Part shown: positions 16,641-26,394 of the stretch, one piece after another | How the letters are laid out: each line of letters opens with the position of its first letter | Position numbering within the stretch: the first letter of the stretch is position 1 | NCBI GenBank assembly: GCA_903856725.1 | Contig: CAIOCT010000007.1 | Coordinates: 1 to 53,863, forward strand | Length of the DNA stretch: 53,863 bases | From: an uncultured Verrucomicrobiota bacterium | GTDB taxonomy: Bacteria > Verrucomicrobiota > Verrucomicrobiia > Opitutales > Opitutaceae | Direction: 5' to 3' | Notes under the pieces: model-generated | What the model saw: only the letters and a program-made list of their open reading frames with translations | Databases searched by the model: none | What the model was told of the DNA's origin: nothing | Made by a program: the position numbers and the translations under genes

Positions 16641-17903
16641 TTAGACGACTAATCCCGCGATCGTGGCGGACAAGTAAGAGGCTAGCGTGCCGCAAAATAA
16701 TGCTTTCATGCCCAAATTAGCCAAGTCCGCCCGGCGTTCTGGCACCAGTGCGCCGATGCCGCCGATTTGCATGCCGACACTGCTGAAATTTGCAAAGCCG
16801 CAGATCGCGATACTCACAATCAGCAGCCCTTTCTCCGTGATTACTGGAACCGCTTTATCGGTCAGGCTCTTGAACGCTACGAATTCATTAATCGTCAATT
16901 TCTGCCCAAGGAGCGTCGCCACATTATTAAGGTCAGGGCTGGGCACGCCCATCGCCCAAGCCATTGGGTAAAATAATTTCCCGAAAATCCAATTTAGGGT
17001 AAGATCAAACTGCAGATTAAAAAGGTGGCCGATCGATACCATCACCCAATCAATACAGGCGATGACGGCAATGAATCCGATGAGCATAGCGATCACGTTC
17101 ATGGCAATTTTAAACCCATCGCCAGCACCGTGGGAAATAGCATCGATCACATTTGTATAATCACTTTTAACGGCGAGCTTTACCTGCCCCATCGTCTGGC
17201 TCTCTTCCGTCTCTGGGAAAACAATCTTTGCGATCACCAGCGCGCCGGGCGCTGCCATTAAGCTAGCGGTAATTAATTTAGGCGCTAAATCCAAACCGGC
17301 TTGTGCGCCCATATTGACGTAGACGACGAGGATTCCACCCGCAATACAGGCGAGACTACCGCTCATGGAGGCGAGTAATTCGCTCTTCGTCATACCCGCG
17401 AGATAAGGTCGAATCATCACCTGCGCTTCCACTTGCCCAACCAAAGCGCTCGCCACGTTGCTGAGCGCCTCAGCACCGCTGACCCGCATGACAAAATTCA
17501 TGGCCTGCGCCACAAGCGCCACGATCCGCTGCATAATACCAAAGTGGTAGAGTACCGCGACCAAGGCGCAGACTAAGATAATGGTGGCGGTAACATTGAA
17601 AGCGAAGACGAACCCACCCCCCATATAATTGGCGATATGCCCCGGGCCCTGCTCGACGGCAATGCCGCCGTAAACAAAAGCGGCACCAGTACGGGCAAAA
17701 CCCTCCAGTTTGCCAATGCCTTGGCCCACGAGTTGAAAAAATCGCGCCACGGGACCGACATGGAAAATCAGAACGGCAATAAGCACTTGCAGGGCAATTC
17801 CACTCAGCACAAGGCGGCGATTAATTCGGCGGCGATTGTTGGAAAAAAGTACGGCGAGGCCTAAAATGAGGGCGATGCCAATCAAGCCTTGGAGACGATT
17901 CAT
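16641..17903 (-). CDS. NupC-type concentrative nucleoside transporter
   Basis: This 420-residue polytopic membrane protein belongs to the CNT family, which imports nucleosides with H+ or Na+. N-terminal helices (GLIGIALILGLAVLFSNNRR) precede the gate domain FVFAFNVTATIILVCALVAVLY, and then GQVEAQVMIRPYLAGMTKSEL and the C-terminal CGFANFSSVGMQIGGIGALVPERR, seen as GFANFSSVGMQIGG, the family's nucleoside-binding signature. The gene is transcribed together with the gamma carbonic anhydrase gene; upstream lies the glycogen phosphorylase terminator. No nucleoside-catabolic gene adjoins, so specificity is not known. Confidence 0.9.
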   Translation of the reverse strand: MNRLQGLIGIALILGLAVLFSNNRRRINRRLVLSGIALQVLIAVLIFHVGPVARFFQLVGQGIGKLEGFARTGAAFVYGGIAVEQGPGHIANYMGGGFVFAFNVTATIILVCALVAVLYHFGIMQRIVALVAQAMNFVMRVSGAEALSNVASALVGQVEAQVMIRPYLAGMTKSELLASMSGSLACIAGGILVVYVNMGAQAGLDLAPKLITASLMAAPGALVIAKIVFPETEESQTMGQVKLAVKSDYTNVIDAISHGAGDGFKIAMNVIAMLIGFIAVIACIDWVMVSIGHLFNLQFDLTLNWIFGKLFYPMAWAMGVPSPDLNNVATLLGQKLTINEFVAFKSLTDKAVPVITEKGLLIVSIAICGFANFSSVGMQIGGIGALVPERRADLANLGMKALFCGTLASYLSATIAGLVV

Positions 17904-17940
17904 AAGATTAATTCAGGGGGAGATGAAATTGACTAAACAC

Positions 17941-17976
17941 AAAAGCCGCTGGTCACCTTGCGGCAAGCCCAGCGGC
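17941..17976 (-). terminator. Intrinsic terminator after glycogen phosphorylase
   Basis: On the minus strand GCCGCTGG and CCAGCGGC (17976-17969 and 17952-17945) form a perfect 8-bp stem with a 16-base loop that itself can pair CTTG/CAAG, followed by TTTT at 17944-17941. It lies between the glgP stop (18047) and the next minus-strand gene. Confidence 0.75.
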
Positions 17977-18046
17977 AATTCAATCATGGTTTCCACTTCA
18001 ACGAGCAATTTAAACCAGCGCCCCTTACCCAAACAACCGCGCGGCC

Positions 18047-20542
18047 TCAGACTTTCACCGGCTGGAGATGCCAAATATCATTCGCATATTCCCGAATAGT
18101 CCGATCGCTTGAAAATTTCCCTAATCGAGCCGTGTTCAAAATCGCCCGACGCGCCCACTGCGCCGGATTGCGATAAGCCTGATCGGCGCAAGCCTGCGCG
18201 GTGCAATAGCTGCGATAATCAGCGAGCAGCAAAAATGGATCGCCCCCCGCCAGCAGGCTAGCATGCAACAAACTAAAAGTCCCCTGCTCGCCCGGCGTAA
18301 AATAATCACTCCCGAGCCAATCAATGATCGCGCGCAATTCTTCATCCGCCCGGTAATAATCCTGCGAACAGTAGCCTTTAGCCGTGAGCGCGACAACCTC
18401 TTCCACCGTAAGGCCAAAGATAAAAATATTATCTGCGCCCACTTCGTCGCGGATCTCAACATTAGCCCCATCGAGCGTGCCGATCGTCAGGGCTCCATTG
18501 AGCGAGAGCTTCATATTGCCAGTACCCGAGGCTTCTTTGCCCGCGGTTGAAATCTGCTCAGAAAGATCGGCGGCTGGAATAATTTTCTCAGCGAGTGACA
18601 CGCGATAATTGGGCAAGAACGCTACCTTCAGTTTACCGCCGATGCGTTCGTCGGCATTGATGTGGGCCCCAATTACATTGATGGCTCGAATAATATTTTT
18701 AGCCAAGTCATAGCCCGGCGCAGCTTTTGCCCCAAAAATAAAGACCCGAGGCACCAAATCGAGAGAGGGATTCTGCAACAAGCGACGATACAGCGTCATG
18801 ATATGCAGCAGATTTAAATGCTGCCGCTTGTATTCATGTAGTCGCTTGATCTGCACATCAAAAATAGCATCAGGGGAAACCACCAGGCCACACTCCGTTT
18901 TGATGACCGCAGCTAAATCGACCTTATTAGCCCGCTTGATCGCCATGAACTCACGTTGAAAAGCCGGCTCATTTGCAAATTCCTCCAGGCCCCGCAGCAA
19001 ATCAAGATTACGCACCCAATCCGCCCGCCCCAATTTCTTCGTCAGCAGTGCTGCTAAGCGCGGGTTGCTCTTCAACAGCCAGCGACGCGGCGTGATGCCA
19101 TTAGTTTTATTTTGAAATTTACCGGGATAAAGTTCGTTAAATTCCGGGAAAAGATTCTGTTTTAACAACGCGGTGTGGATCTCGGCCACGCCGTTGACGG
19201 CATGTGAACCAACGACAGAGAGATTCGCCATGCGGACCTGCTTATGGCCATTCTCTTCAATCAGGGAGCAAACAGTTTTCTTCCAATTATCACCGGGCCA
19301 TTGCCGCTCGACCGCCACGAGGAGTTGTTCATTCAGCACATAGATTATCTGCAGATGACGGGGTAAAAGTCGCTCAAAGAGTCCCACGGTCCATTTCTCC
19401 AGTGCCTCCGGCAAAAGGGTGTGGTTCGTGTACGCAAAGGTCCGGCTCGTAATGCCCCAAGCGGCGTCCCACGCCATATTTTCCTCATCCAATAAAATAC
19501 GCAGTAACTCCACAATCGCGATGGCGGGATGAGTGTCGTTGAGCTGAACGGCCACCTTGTCAGAAAAATTTTCCCATGAGTTAGCCGGCTGGCGAAAATG
19601 ACGGCGAATGATATCGCGCAACGAACACGCCACAAAAAAATACTGCTGCATTAACCGCAGTTCTTTGCCGTTTTCAGTTTTATCGTTAGGGTAAAGCACC
19701 TTCGAGACCGTTTCGCCGATCGCCTTCTCCCGCACCGCCTCGACGTAACCACCCCGATTAAAAGCCTCGAGATCGAAATCTTCTGTTGATTTGGAAGCCC
19801 AAAGCCGCAGCAAATTAACTGTCGTCGTGCCGTAACCAGCGATGGGAATATCGTGAGGCACCCCCAAGATTGTCTTGGTATCCACCCAGCGCGGACGGGA
19901 ATTACCGCGGTCATCAAAAACATTTTCGACGCGGCCAAACAGACGTACTTCTTGCGCATACTCGGGCCGCACCACTTCCCAAGGACTGCCAAAAATTATC
20001 CAATTATCAGGATGCTCCACCTGATGGCCGTGTTGAAAGGCCTGCTTAAAGAGGCCGAATTCGTAATAAATCCCGTAGCCGAGTGCCGGATAATCGAGCG
20101 TCGCGAGTGAATCGAGAAAACAGGCCGCCAAGCGACCCAGCCCACCATTCCCTAAACCCATATCAGCCTCGGCCTCGCGAATTTTATCAAAATCCTGCCC
20201 TAAGGCTTCGAGGGCAACGCGGGCCGCATCCATCAGCCCCGTCGCCAGCAAATTATTCCCAAATAATCGGCCCAGCAAATATTCGAGCGAAAAATAATAA
20301 AGCCGGCGGACATTTTCTTCATTATGCCGCCGCTGCGTCGCGATCATCCGCTCATGAATCGTATCCCGCACCGCGAGCGCCGTAGCGACCCACCAATCGC
20401 GCGGAGTGGCCGAACCCGGATGCCGTGCCAAGGTAGACACCAAATGCCGTTCAATGAGCGGTCGCAGGTCCACTTCAGCCGATTTCGCCGCTGGGTGCGG
20501 AGCTCGACTAGCCGACTTACTCGCTGGGCTTTTAACAGGCAT
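18047..20542 (-). CDS. glgP: Glycogen/alpha-glucan phosphorylase
   Basis: This pyridoxal-phosphate enzyme releases glucose-1-phosphate from glycogen and maltodextrins. The 831-residue length is typical of GT35. [58 protein letters not shown] and the PLP-lysine region [24 protein letters not shown] (seen as [12 protein letters not shown] and TLDGANVEI) are present in order. About 25 N-terminal residues are rich in Lys, Ala and Ser and lie outside the family core. No other glycogen gene is adjacent; mutL is upstream on the same strand with a gap of 90 bases. Confidence 0.96.
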   Translation of the reverse strand: MPVKSPASKSASRAPHPAAKSAEVDLRPLIERHLVSTLARHPGSATPRDWWVATALAVRDTIHERMIATQRRHNEENVRRLYYFSLEYLLGRLFGNNLLATGLMDAARVALEALGQDFDKIREAEADMGLGNGGLGRLAACFLDSLATLDYPALGYGIYYEFGLFKQAFQHGHQVEHPDNWIIFGSPWEVVRPEYAQEVRLFGRVENVFDDRGNSRPRWVDTKTILGVPHDIPIAGYGTTTVNLLRLWASKSTEDFDLEAFNRGGYVEAVREKAIGETVSKVLYPNDKTENGKELRLMQQYFFVACSLRDIIRRHFRQPANSWENFSDKVAVQLNDTHPAIAIVELLRILLDEENMAWDAAWGITSRTFAYTNHTLLPEALEKWTVGLFERLLPRHLQIIYVLNEQLLVAVERQWPGDNWKKTVCSLIEENGHKQVRMANLSVVGSHAVNGVAEIHTALLKQNLFPEFNELYPGKFQNKTNGITPRRWLLKSNPRLAALLTKKLGRADWVRNLDLLRGLEEFANEPAFQREFMAIKRANKVDLAAVIKTECGLVVSPDAIFDVQIKRLHEYKRQHLNLLHIMTLYRRLLQNPSLDLVPRVFIFGAKAAPGYDLAKNIIRAINVIGAHINADERIGGKLKVAFLPNYRVSLAEKIIPAADLSEQISTAGKEASGTGNMKLSLNGALTIGTLDGANVEIRDEVGADNIFIFGLTVEEVVALTAKGYCSQDYYRADEELRAIIDWLGSDYFTPGEQGTFSLLHASLLAGGDPFLLLADYRSYCTAQACADQAYRNPAQWARRAILNTARLGKFSSDRTIREYANDIWHLQPVKV

Positions 20543-20632
20543 AGAAGAAATAGATCACAAATCGTGCCGCGCAGGCAGGCAAGTTAGGAATATCTACTAA
20601 AGTTACATTTCAGTGAAAAAACCTTCCCTGGT

Positions 20633-22420
20633 TCACCGCTGAAATCGCCGCAGCAATTCACCGCGACTCAATTCAAAATGGGTCGGCCGGCCAGCCGGAC
20701 TGGCATGAGGCTGGGTGCAGGCGAAAAGTTGGCTCACCAGAGCCAGCGCATCGGTTTCGTTGAGGCTAGTCGGCAGCCGCACTGCTTGCTGGGCAGCGAG
20801 TTGAGCTAAGGCCGTGCGCGCCAAATCCAGATTTTTCCCATCGAGCTGTCCTTCGCGAATCAAACCAATGATGTCGCGTAGAAAAGTGACTGCGTCGCTT
20901 GATTCCAACCAAACGGGGACGGCCTCAATGCGGAAAAAATTGCGGCCAAACTCCCCGATCTCAAACCCATGGCGTTGCAAAAAAGCGAGCTGGTCAATCA
21001 ACAAGGAACTCGCAATCGCATCGAATTCTACGGGGATCGCAAAAAGTAAACGCTGACTCCCCACGGCTCCTTGCTGAAACTGCATTTGCAAACGCTCAAA
21101 CCAGATGCGTTCGTGCGCCGCTCGTCGATCCAAGACCATCAGACCACTGGGCGTTTCAAATAAAGCGTAGTCGCCATGCGCAGTCCCAATAAAGCGCCAG
21201 CCCATCAGCGCCGGAGAAGCAGTCGGCGCGCTCGCCGCAGAAGGCGCGTCAACCATTTTGGTGATAGCCGGCGCAGGGCTTGGCGCTGGTGGCGGTTGCA
21301 TCGCGACCGAGGTTGGCGGCCAGCTCACGGCTGGCCGAGCTGTCGGGCTCAGGGGATCCCCCGGCATTATCTCAGATGAAACAGATCGACCGAGCTCCGA
21401 GTTAGCGGGCTCTAATCGGGGTGCCGGCGCGCCCCACTCGCGCAACCGCTGCAATACGGCCCGGATCACAAAACCGCGAACCGCGCCCTCACTCCGAAAG
21501 CGCACCTCCCGCTTGGCCGGATGCACATTCACATCAACTGCCGCCGGATCAAGTTCGAGAAATAATACCGCAACGGGATAACGCCCTTTAGCGAGAGTCG
21601 TCGCATAGGATTCGATTAAAGCGTAATTTAGCGTCCGACTGTCCACTGGCCGCCGGTTTACGAACATCAGCAATTCGTGACGCGTGGACCGATTAACGCC
21701 GGGTTTACCAATCAGCCCACTTAATTTTAAACCCGTCTCCGCCATCGCCACGGGCAGTAAATCGACCACTAATTGTCGGCCAAAAATCTCCCCGACGCGC
21801 TCCCCCAACGTGGCACATACGGGAGATTGGAAAAGCACGCGGCCGTCTTCAATCAATACAAAGGCAGTCGCCGGACAAGCCAGCGCATACAACCGGACAG
21901 TCTGAATAATGTGCGCCGATTCGGTGGCGTCGGTTTTTAAAAACTTCCGCCGCGCCGGCACGGAGTTAAACAAGTGCGAAACGGTAATTCGCGTGCCTGG
22001 GGCAATACCGCATTCACGCACGTGCACAAATTTTCCGCCATTAATCACAATCTCGGTGCCGGCCGCGGCACTCCCCACGCGCGTCTGTAGTTCAAAATGG
22101 GAGACACTCGCAATTGAGGGCACCGCTTCGCCTCGAAATCCAAAAGTACCGAGGCGATCCAAGTCAGCGGTCTCAACTAACTTGCTGGTTGCGTGTCGCT
22201 CGAGCGAAAGCAAGGCGTCTTCTTGGGTCATCCCGCAGCCATTATCAACGACGCGGATCAGCGCCCGCCCCCCTGAGCGAAATTCTACTTCCACGCGCGT
22301 GGCCCCAGCATCCAAAGAATTTTCAACCAACTCCTTCACCACCGCCGCGGGCCGCTCAATCACTTCGCCCGCAGCGATCTGATTAGCGACTCGATCAGTA
22401 AGAATACGAATAACAGACAT
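20633..22420 (-). CDS. mutL: DNA mismatch repair protein MutL with degenerate endonuclease motifs
   Basis: MutL links MutS mismatch recognition to strand incision. The GHKL ATPase half is intact: VVKELVENSLDAGAT, DNGCGM, LERHATSK and GFRGEAVPSIASVSHF, and then FVNRRPVD and DVNVHPAKREVRF. The ATG at 22420 gives 595 residues; an in-frame extension upstream is not conserved. In the C-terminal half, the endonuclease signature DQHA(x)2E reads DRRAAHE at Asp431, the ACxxAIRA-type motif reads AAQQAVRL, and the CPHGRP motif reads SPAGRP at about 574-579, so the metal-binding residues appear lost. The gene starts 34 bases after argH on the same strand. Confidence 0.95.
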   Translation of the reverse strand: MSVIRILTDRVANQIAAGEVIERPAAVVKELVENSLDAGATRVEVEFRSGGRALIRVVDNGCGMTQEDALLSLERHATSKLVETADLDRLGTFGFRGEAVPSIASVSHFELQTRVGSAAAGTEIVINGGKFVHVRECGIAPGTRITVSHLFNSVPARRKFLKTDATESAHIIQTVRLYALACPATAFVLIEDGRVLFQSPVCATLGERVGEIFGRQLVVDLLPVAMAETGLKLSGLIGKPGVNRSTRHELLMFVNRRPVDSRTLNYALIESYATTLAKGRYPVAVLFLELDPAAVDVNVHPAKREVRFRSEGAVRGFVIRAVLQRLREWGAPAPRLEPANSELGRSVSSEIMPGDPLSPTARPAVSWPPTSVAMQPPPAPSPAPAITKMVDAPSAASAPTASPALMGWRFIGTAHGDYALFETPSGLMVLDRRAAHERIWFERLQMQFQQGAVGSQRLLFAIPVEFDAIASSLLIDQLAFLQRHGFEIGEFGRNFFRIEAVPVWLESSDAVTFLRDIIGLIREGQLDGKNLDLARTALAQLAAQQAVRLPTSLNETDALALVSQLFACTQPHASPAGRPTHFELSRGELLRRFQR

Positions 22421-22454
22421 GGCGGTTACAACGCGCGGCCGCGATCCCTTCCGC

Positions 22455-23855
22455 TCACCCCAAGAGTTTCTGCCAGCGTTTGAACTGCCGGGCGATCTGC
22501 GGCGGACTCGGCATGCCGGTGCCCTTGCGCCGCGCCATTGCGGCCGTAAGATCAAAGGCACTTGTCCAGTCTGAACCCAAAGCAGGATGGATGCCTTTCA
22601 CCTCAGCGTTAGTCAGTCGATTAAGGGGCACCCCTTGCTTTTCTGCTAATTTGACCACCGCTCCGACGGCATGATGAGCAGCGCGGAAGGCTACGCCACG
22701 CCGCACGAGATAATCAGCTAAATCTGTCGCCAACAACGCAGGGTCCGCGACCGCCGCCGCACACTTAGCCCGATGCATTTTCAAACCAGTCACCGTTCCG
22801 GCGAGCACCGCCAGGCAGAGCACCGTTTGATCATGACTATCAAACACCGGCGGTTTGTCCTCCTGCAAATCGCGATTATAGGTCAACGGGAGCCCTTTAA
22901 CCAAGGTCAGCAGAGTGTGCAGATTGCCCTGCAACCGCGCTGATTTCCCCCGCAGCAATTCAAGCGAGTCAGGATTTTTCTTCTGCGGCATCAGACTCGA
23001 GCCCGTGCAGAAAGCATCGGGTAGCTCGATAAATTTAAATTCCTGGCTAGACCACAAGATCAAGTCCTCGGCGAGTCGCGAAAAATGCACCCCCACGAGG
23101 GCGCAAGCTGAGGCAAATTCGATATAGAGATCCCGGTCACTGACCGCATCCATGCTATTTTGGGTTACCCGCGGCCGACCTTGAGCGTCCACAAAACTGA
23201 GCAACTCAGCCGTATATTCCCGATCGATGGGCAGCGTCGTTCCCGCAATCGCGCCGGAGCCGAGTGGACACCAATTAGCGTGGTCAGCCACCACGGCGAA
23301 ACGGGCAGCATCCCGCTCAAACATTTCTAAATAAGCAAAAAAATGATGTGCCAGATATACCGGCTGCGCCCGCTGCAAATGAGTGTAGCCCGGCAGCAAC
23401 ACACTGCCGTCTTTTTTAACGACGGCGAGGATGGCCCGTTGTGCCGCCTGCAGGCTGGCGATAATCTCGGCACAGGCGGCTTTGAAATAGAGTCGCATAT
23501 CCGTCGCCACTTGGTCGTTGCGGCTCCGCGCCGTGTGCAGCTTCGCAGCGGCCGGCACCCGCTTGGTCAGAGCCTGTTCGATGTTCATATGCACATCTTC
23601 CAGCTGCTGGGACCATTTAAATTTCCCCTTTCTGACTTCACCGAGAATGGCTTCCAGCCCACGGTGAATGGCTTCACGTTCGCGCCGCGTGATCAAACCC
23701 ACGTGCGCCAACATGGCAGCGTGCGCCTGACTTCCTTGGATATCAAACAGGGCGAGGCGATGGTCAAAACTGACCGATTCGCTAAAACGCAGCATCAACT
23801 CGGCTGTCCCTGCCGAGAAGCGCCCACCCCAACTAACTTGTGACTGCTTTCCCAT
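22455..23855 (-). CDS. argH: Argininosuccinate lyase
   Basis: ArgH splits argininosuccinate into arginine and fumarate, the last step of arginine synthesis. Landmarks are [20 protein letters not shown] at the N-terminus, [26 protein letters not shown], and the superfamily signature [13 protein letters not shown] with the catalytic serine loop. The ATG at 23855 gives 466 residues, the usual length; the frame opens at 23960, but the extension overlaps the leader's stem-loops and is not ArgH-like. mutL follows 34 bases downstream. The 5' leader is strongly structured (see 23914-23984). The gene is not near other arg genes. Confidence 0.96.
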   Translation of the reverse strand: MGKQSQVSWGGRFSAGTAELMLRFSESVSFDHRLALFDIQGSQAHAAMLAHVGLITRREREAIHRGLEAILGEVRKGKFKWSQQLEDVHMNIEQALTKRVPAAAKLHTARSRNDQVATDMRLYFKAACAEIIASLQAAQRAILAVVKKDGSVLLPGYTHLQRAQPVYLAHHFFAYLEMFERDAARFAVVADHANWCPLGSGAIAGTTLPIDREYTAELLSFVDAQGRPRVTQNSMDAVSDRDLYIEFASACALVGVHFSRLAEDLILWSSQEFKFIELPDAFCTGSSLMPQKKNPDSLELLRGKSARLQGNLHTLLTLVKGLPLTYNRDLQEDKPPVFDSHDQTVLCLAVLAGTVTGLKMHRAKCAAAVADPALLATDLADYLVRRGVAFRAAHHAVGAVVKLAEKQGVPLNRLTNAEVKGIHPALGSDWTSAFDLTAAMARRKGTGMPSPPQIARQFKRWQKLLG

Positions 23856-23913
23856 AGGGAGAAGCAACGGCCACGCCCTCGTTCTTGGCAACGCGGAAAT
23901 AGATGCCTCACGT

Positions 23914-23984
23914 TCACCCACCCCGCTGGGGTGAGTTAAAGGCCACGGATTACAAACCACTTAACTCAGGTGCCTCGATGAGGT
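23914..23984 (-). promoter_or_regulatory. Structured argH leader: three adjacent stem-loops
   Basis: Three adjacent stems occupy the leader. CCTC/GAGG (23973-23976 with 23980-23983) has a 3-base loop. TGAGTTAA/TTAACTCA (23932-23939 with 23961-23968) is a perfect 8-bp stem. The third is either TCACCC/GGGTGA (23914-23919 with 23929-23934) or ACCCC/GGGGT (23920-23924 with 23928-23932). The second and third stems share bases 23932-23934, so they can be mutually exclusive, as in an attenuator or riboswitch. It matches no class I recognise. Confidence 0.4.
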
Positions 23985-23995
23985 GATCCGGTCAA
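23966..23995 (-). CDS. Possible 9-codon leader peptide before argH
   Basis: On the minus strand GGAGG (24004-24000) is followed by a TTG at 23995 and eight further codons (LTGSPHRGT) to a TGA at 23966-23968. This is the strongest Shine-Dalgarno match in the window. The stop codon falls inside the 8-bp TTAACTCA stem of the leader, so ribosome position could affect folding. Only one arginine codon is present, which argues against classical arginine attenuation. It is an unproven open frame. Confidence 0.25.
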   Translation of the reverse strand: MTGSPHRGT

Positions 23996-24224
23996 ATTCC
24001 CTCCTATACAGGCCACTCGACAGGCCTAAGGCCAAGGCCCGCACGGGAGAGCTCATTCAGGCGGGATGCAATGCGCCTCAGAACAATAATTTACCTACAG
24101 AAACACTGCCGGTGAGCCGAATAACAGGAATGTTAGCGCGAATCTTAACGATCCAACACCATGGAACGTAGTTTTAGTTATGTCTTTTCCTTTCGTCATC
24201 ACTTCTCAAAGGGACCTATGGGCT

Positions 24225-24683
24225 ATGGTCCGGCTGTTTTGTGCGCTGCTGATCCAGATGATTCTGGTGACGCAGAGCGCCGTTGGACGCTCGCGCCTAC
24301 CGACTAAGCCGGGGGACCCTTTCGCGCCGGAGCCTGAGTCCATTCCCTATTTAAAGATGATCGATGCGCCGCCACTGCGCTTCCAAGTAGTACCGCCAGT
24401 GGCCGCCTTCATTGTACCTACACTTCCCGCAGCCGCAGTGGTCTCGGTCGAGGTCGCGAGTGAACTCATGCCCAAAGCTCTCGCCGTAATCGTTGGCCCA
24501 GTACCCTCCCCTCGGGTGACTCCCGTGGACCCGCCGGCGGCACCAATGGCAACAGCAGCCCCTGTAAAAATTTTATCTGACGATACGCCCGCCGCTTCAC
24601 GCGTTGAAGATTTATTGCCGTTCTTCCGCCCGCCTACTCCCGGCTCTTTGCCGCCTAGCGCTGCCACCTATCAGCAAAAATGA
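24225..24683 (+). CDS. Secreted Pro/Ala/Val-rich hypothetical protein
   Basis: I do not recognise a family. From the ATG at 24225 the protein has 152 residues: a signal peptide (MVRLFCALLIQMILVTQSAVG) and a low-complexity body rich in Pro, Ala and Val (VVPPVAAFIVPTLPAAAVVSV, seen as VPPVAAFIVPTLPAA) ending PPSAATYQQK. AAGGG about eleven bases before this ATG favours it over the ATG at 24180, which would add fifteen residues before the signal peptide. The stop overlaps the next gene's start as ATGA, so the two are translationally coupled. It may be a periplasmic partner of the TPR protein. Confidence 0.6.
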   Translation: MVRLFCALLIQMILVTQSAVGRSRLPTKPGDPFAPEPESIPYLKMIDAPPLRFQVVPPVAAFIVPTLPAAAVVSVEVASELMPKALAVIVGPVPSPRVTPVDPPAAPMATAAPVKILSDDTPAASRVEDLLPFFRPPTPGSLPPSAATYQQK

Positions 24684-26011
24684 TTTCGTCCCGCCCGCCG
24701 CAACTCACGCTCAGTATTTTACGGGTGCTCTTAGTGAGCGCGGTGGTGGGCCACGCTGAACTCAGCTCAGAGAAAGCTCCCAGCACCGCGACTGGTAATA
24801 AGCCCGCCCAGCACGACAGCGAAGCCCCCCGAGCAGAGAATGGACGCGCAGAAATTATTGGTCTGCAAAAATTAGGTCTCAGTTTGACTGAACGCAGCGA
24901 TTGGGCCGCAGCGGAAATTGCCTTTCGTGAAATCCTGGTCTCGCGGCGCGCGGAAGCCGAAGACGTCGCCAGCGCACTGCTCGGGCTGGCGCGTGTCTAC
25001 CGCCGCGCGGGCTCACTCATCAAGGCCGCCGCCAGTTACGAACGCTACCTAAAGGATTATCCCGCCAACGAACATGTGCCCGAAGCCCTCCTGGAATTGG
25101 GCCGGACGCAACGCACCCTCGGCGCTCACCAATTGGCGATCGCTCGCTTTTACAGTGTTATTAACTCAACCCTCAAACTATCGGAGGGCGGTTTTACCAA
25201 TTATCAAGTACTCGCTAAGACGGCCCAATTCGAAATTGCGGAAACGCATTTTCAGCAGGGCAATTATACCGAGGCCAATAAATTTTTTACCCGACTGCGT
25301 TTGCTCGATCTCGCCCCAGCTGATCGAGCCCGCGCTCATTTCAAATCAGCTTACGCCCTTTACCTTGGGGCTGATCCCCAAGGAGCGGTCCAAACCCTTC
25401 GCTCCTACCTCGAGCAATGGCCGCAGGATGAAAATGGCCCAGAAGCGCGCTATTTACTCTCCCTCTCCCTCCGCGCGCTTGGTCAGAAACAAGCCGCGCT
25501 CGATGCCACGCTCGAGTTGCTTCGTACGCAACAAGCCAGCGGCGACGCCAAACTCTGGTCTTACTGGCAGCGGCGGACCGGCAATCAGCTAGCCAATGAC
25601 TTTTTTCAAAGTGGCGATACGCAAAATGCACTCATGATTTACCAAAGTCTGGCCGCGCTTTCCGCCGAGCCAGCGTGGCATCTGCCTATTATCTACCAAA
25701 TTGGTTTATGCTATGAACGCCTCCGGATGGTTAAAAACGCCATTACGGCCTACCAAAGCATTTTAGATTATACCACGCCAGGGATGAGCGCTGCAGGCGA
25801 CAACCCGACTGAAACCAATCGCGTCGTCGTTCCCGAACTCAGCGAACTAGCCCGCATGGCCACGTGGCGCTTGAGCCAGTTAAATTGGCAAAATCATATC
25901 GAGAATCAATTAACCGATATTTTCACCGTACTCCCGGCGGTCCCTACGCTAACCAGCCCGCCGAAACAACCAAGTAACTCCACCGCCGCGCCAACCACTT
26001 CACGTCCATGA
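24680..26011 (+). CDS. Exported tetratricopeptide-repeat protein
   Basis: The 443-residue protein has a hydrophobic N-terminus (LTLSILRVLLVSAVVGHAEL) consistent with a signal peptide, then about six TPR-like helical repeats (EIAFREILVSRRAEAEDVASALLGLARVY, seen as AEDVASALLGLARVYRRAG; YLKDYPANEHVPEALLELG; HFKSAYALYLGADPQGAV; LPIIYQIGLCYERLRMVKNA). This resembles TolA-binding-like or outer-membrane-assembly TPR proteins, though no specific family is certain. It overlaps both neighbours through ATGA, forming a three-gene unit. The last 30 residues are Pro/Thr/Ser-rich. Confidence 0.72.
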   Translation: MISSRPPQLTLSILRVLLVSAVVGHAELSSEKAPSTATGNKPAQHDSEAPRAENGRAEIIGLQKLGLSLTERSDWAAAEIAFREILVSRRAEAEDVASALLGLARVYRRAGSLIKAAASYERYLKDYPANEHVPEALLELGRTQRTLGAHQLAIARFYSVINSTLKLSEGGFTNYQVLAKTAQFEIAETHFQQGNYTEANKFFTRLRLLDLAPADRARAHFKSAYALYLGADPQGAVQTLRSYLEQWPQDENGPEARYLLSLSLRALGQKQAALDATLELLRTQQASGDAKLWSYWQRRTGNQLANDFFQSGDTQNALMIYQSLAALSAEPAWHLPIIYQIGLCYERLRMVKNAITAYQSILDYTTPGMSAAGDNPTETNRVVVPELSELARMATWRLSQLNWQNHIENQLTDIFTVLPAVPTLTSPPKQPSNSTAAPTTSRP

Positions 26012-26394
26012 CCAATCAAGAAACCCTTTTAGGACATCTCCAAGTCTGCGATGAACTCTATCAGCTCGCGCACGAAGAGAATCGACACCTGAAGGAGCAG
26101 CAGACCCTGCCCCCAGCCGGTTTGCTTGAGCGCAAACGTGATCTCCTGCAGCGGCTCGACCAGAGTCTCACTTCCCTCCGAGCTGATCACCCTGGATCAG
26201 CCACCGGCCGCGAGCAATTGCAACTCGGTGAAAAAATTCGTGGGCGCATTCTCCAAATTCTTCAATTGGATAAGGAGAATGAACAATTGCTCCTGCGCGT
26301 TAGTCTGAGCCGCGGCCCCGCGGCCACCGCCCCGCTGGCACCGGTACCTTCACCTGCGATGCTCCAGAAAATTTACGCGCGCACCAGCGTTTAA
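26008..26394 (+). CDS. Small coiled-coil protein, FlgN-chaperone-like
   Basis: This 128-residue, highly charged, mostly helical protein has two heptad-like helices (LLGHLQVCDELYQLAHEENRHLKEQQ and LERKRDLLQRLDQSLTSL, with IRGRILQILQLDKENEQLLL). The pattern of LLERKRDLLQRLDQ and LQLDKENEQLLL resembles FlgN-type flagellar export chaperones, but no flagellar gene is in the window, so this is only a suggestion. The start overlaps the upstream TPR gene by ATGA. A T-run (26423-26429) follows the stop but without a convincing stem. Confidence 0.55.
   Translation: MTNQETLLGHLQVCDELYQLAHEENRHLKEQQTLPPAGLLERKRDLLQRLDQSLTSLRADHPGSATGREQLQLGEKIRGRILQILQLDKENEQLLLRVSLSRGPAATAPLAPVPSPAMLQKIYARTSV

Larger units (their letters stand above)
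23856..24179. other. 324-base intergenic region between divergent argH and the 24.2-kb operon
   Basis: Apart from the argH leader elements listed separately, the half nearer the plus-strand operon (about 24005-24179) contains a GC-rich block with repeated GGCC (24011-24040) and a stem CCCGC/GGCGGG around 24038-24064. No protein-coding frame with family resemblance, tRNA or recognised riboswitch is seen. Confidence 0.4.

Noticed and set aside
20616-20633. Possible terminator after mutL
   Set aside because: Only a 4-bp AACC/GGTT stem before the T-run on the minus strand, too weak to call.
24038-24110. Sequence GGGAGAGCTCATT resembling part of a glycine riboswitch
   Set aside because: The essential ACCGAAGG(A/G)GCAA-like segment and the CAGGTAAAAGGAC tail are missing, and there is no second aptamer.
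23983-24171. A 62-codon plus-strand frame upstream of the 24.2-kb operon
   Set aside because: No homology-like pattern or ribosome-binding site; it covers the structured argH leader on the other strand.
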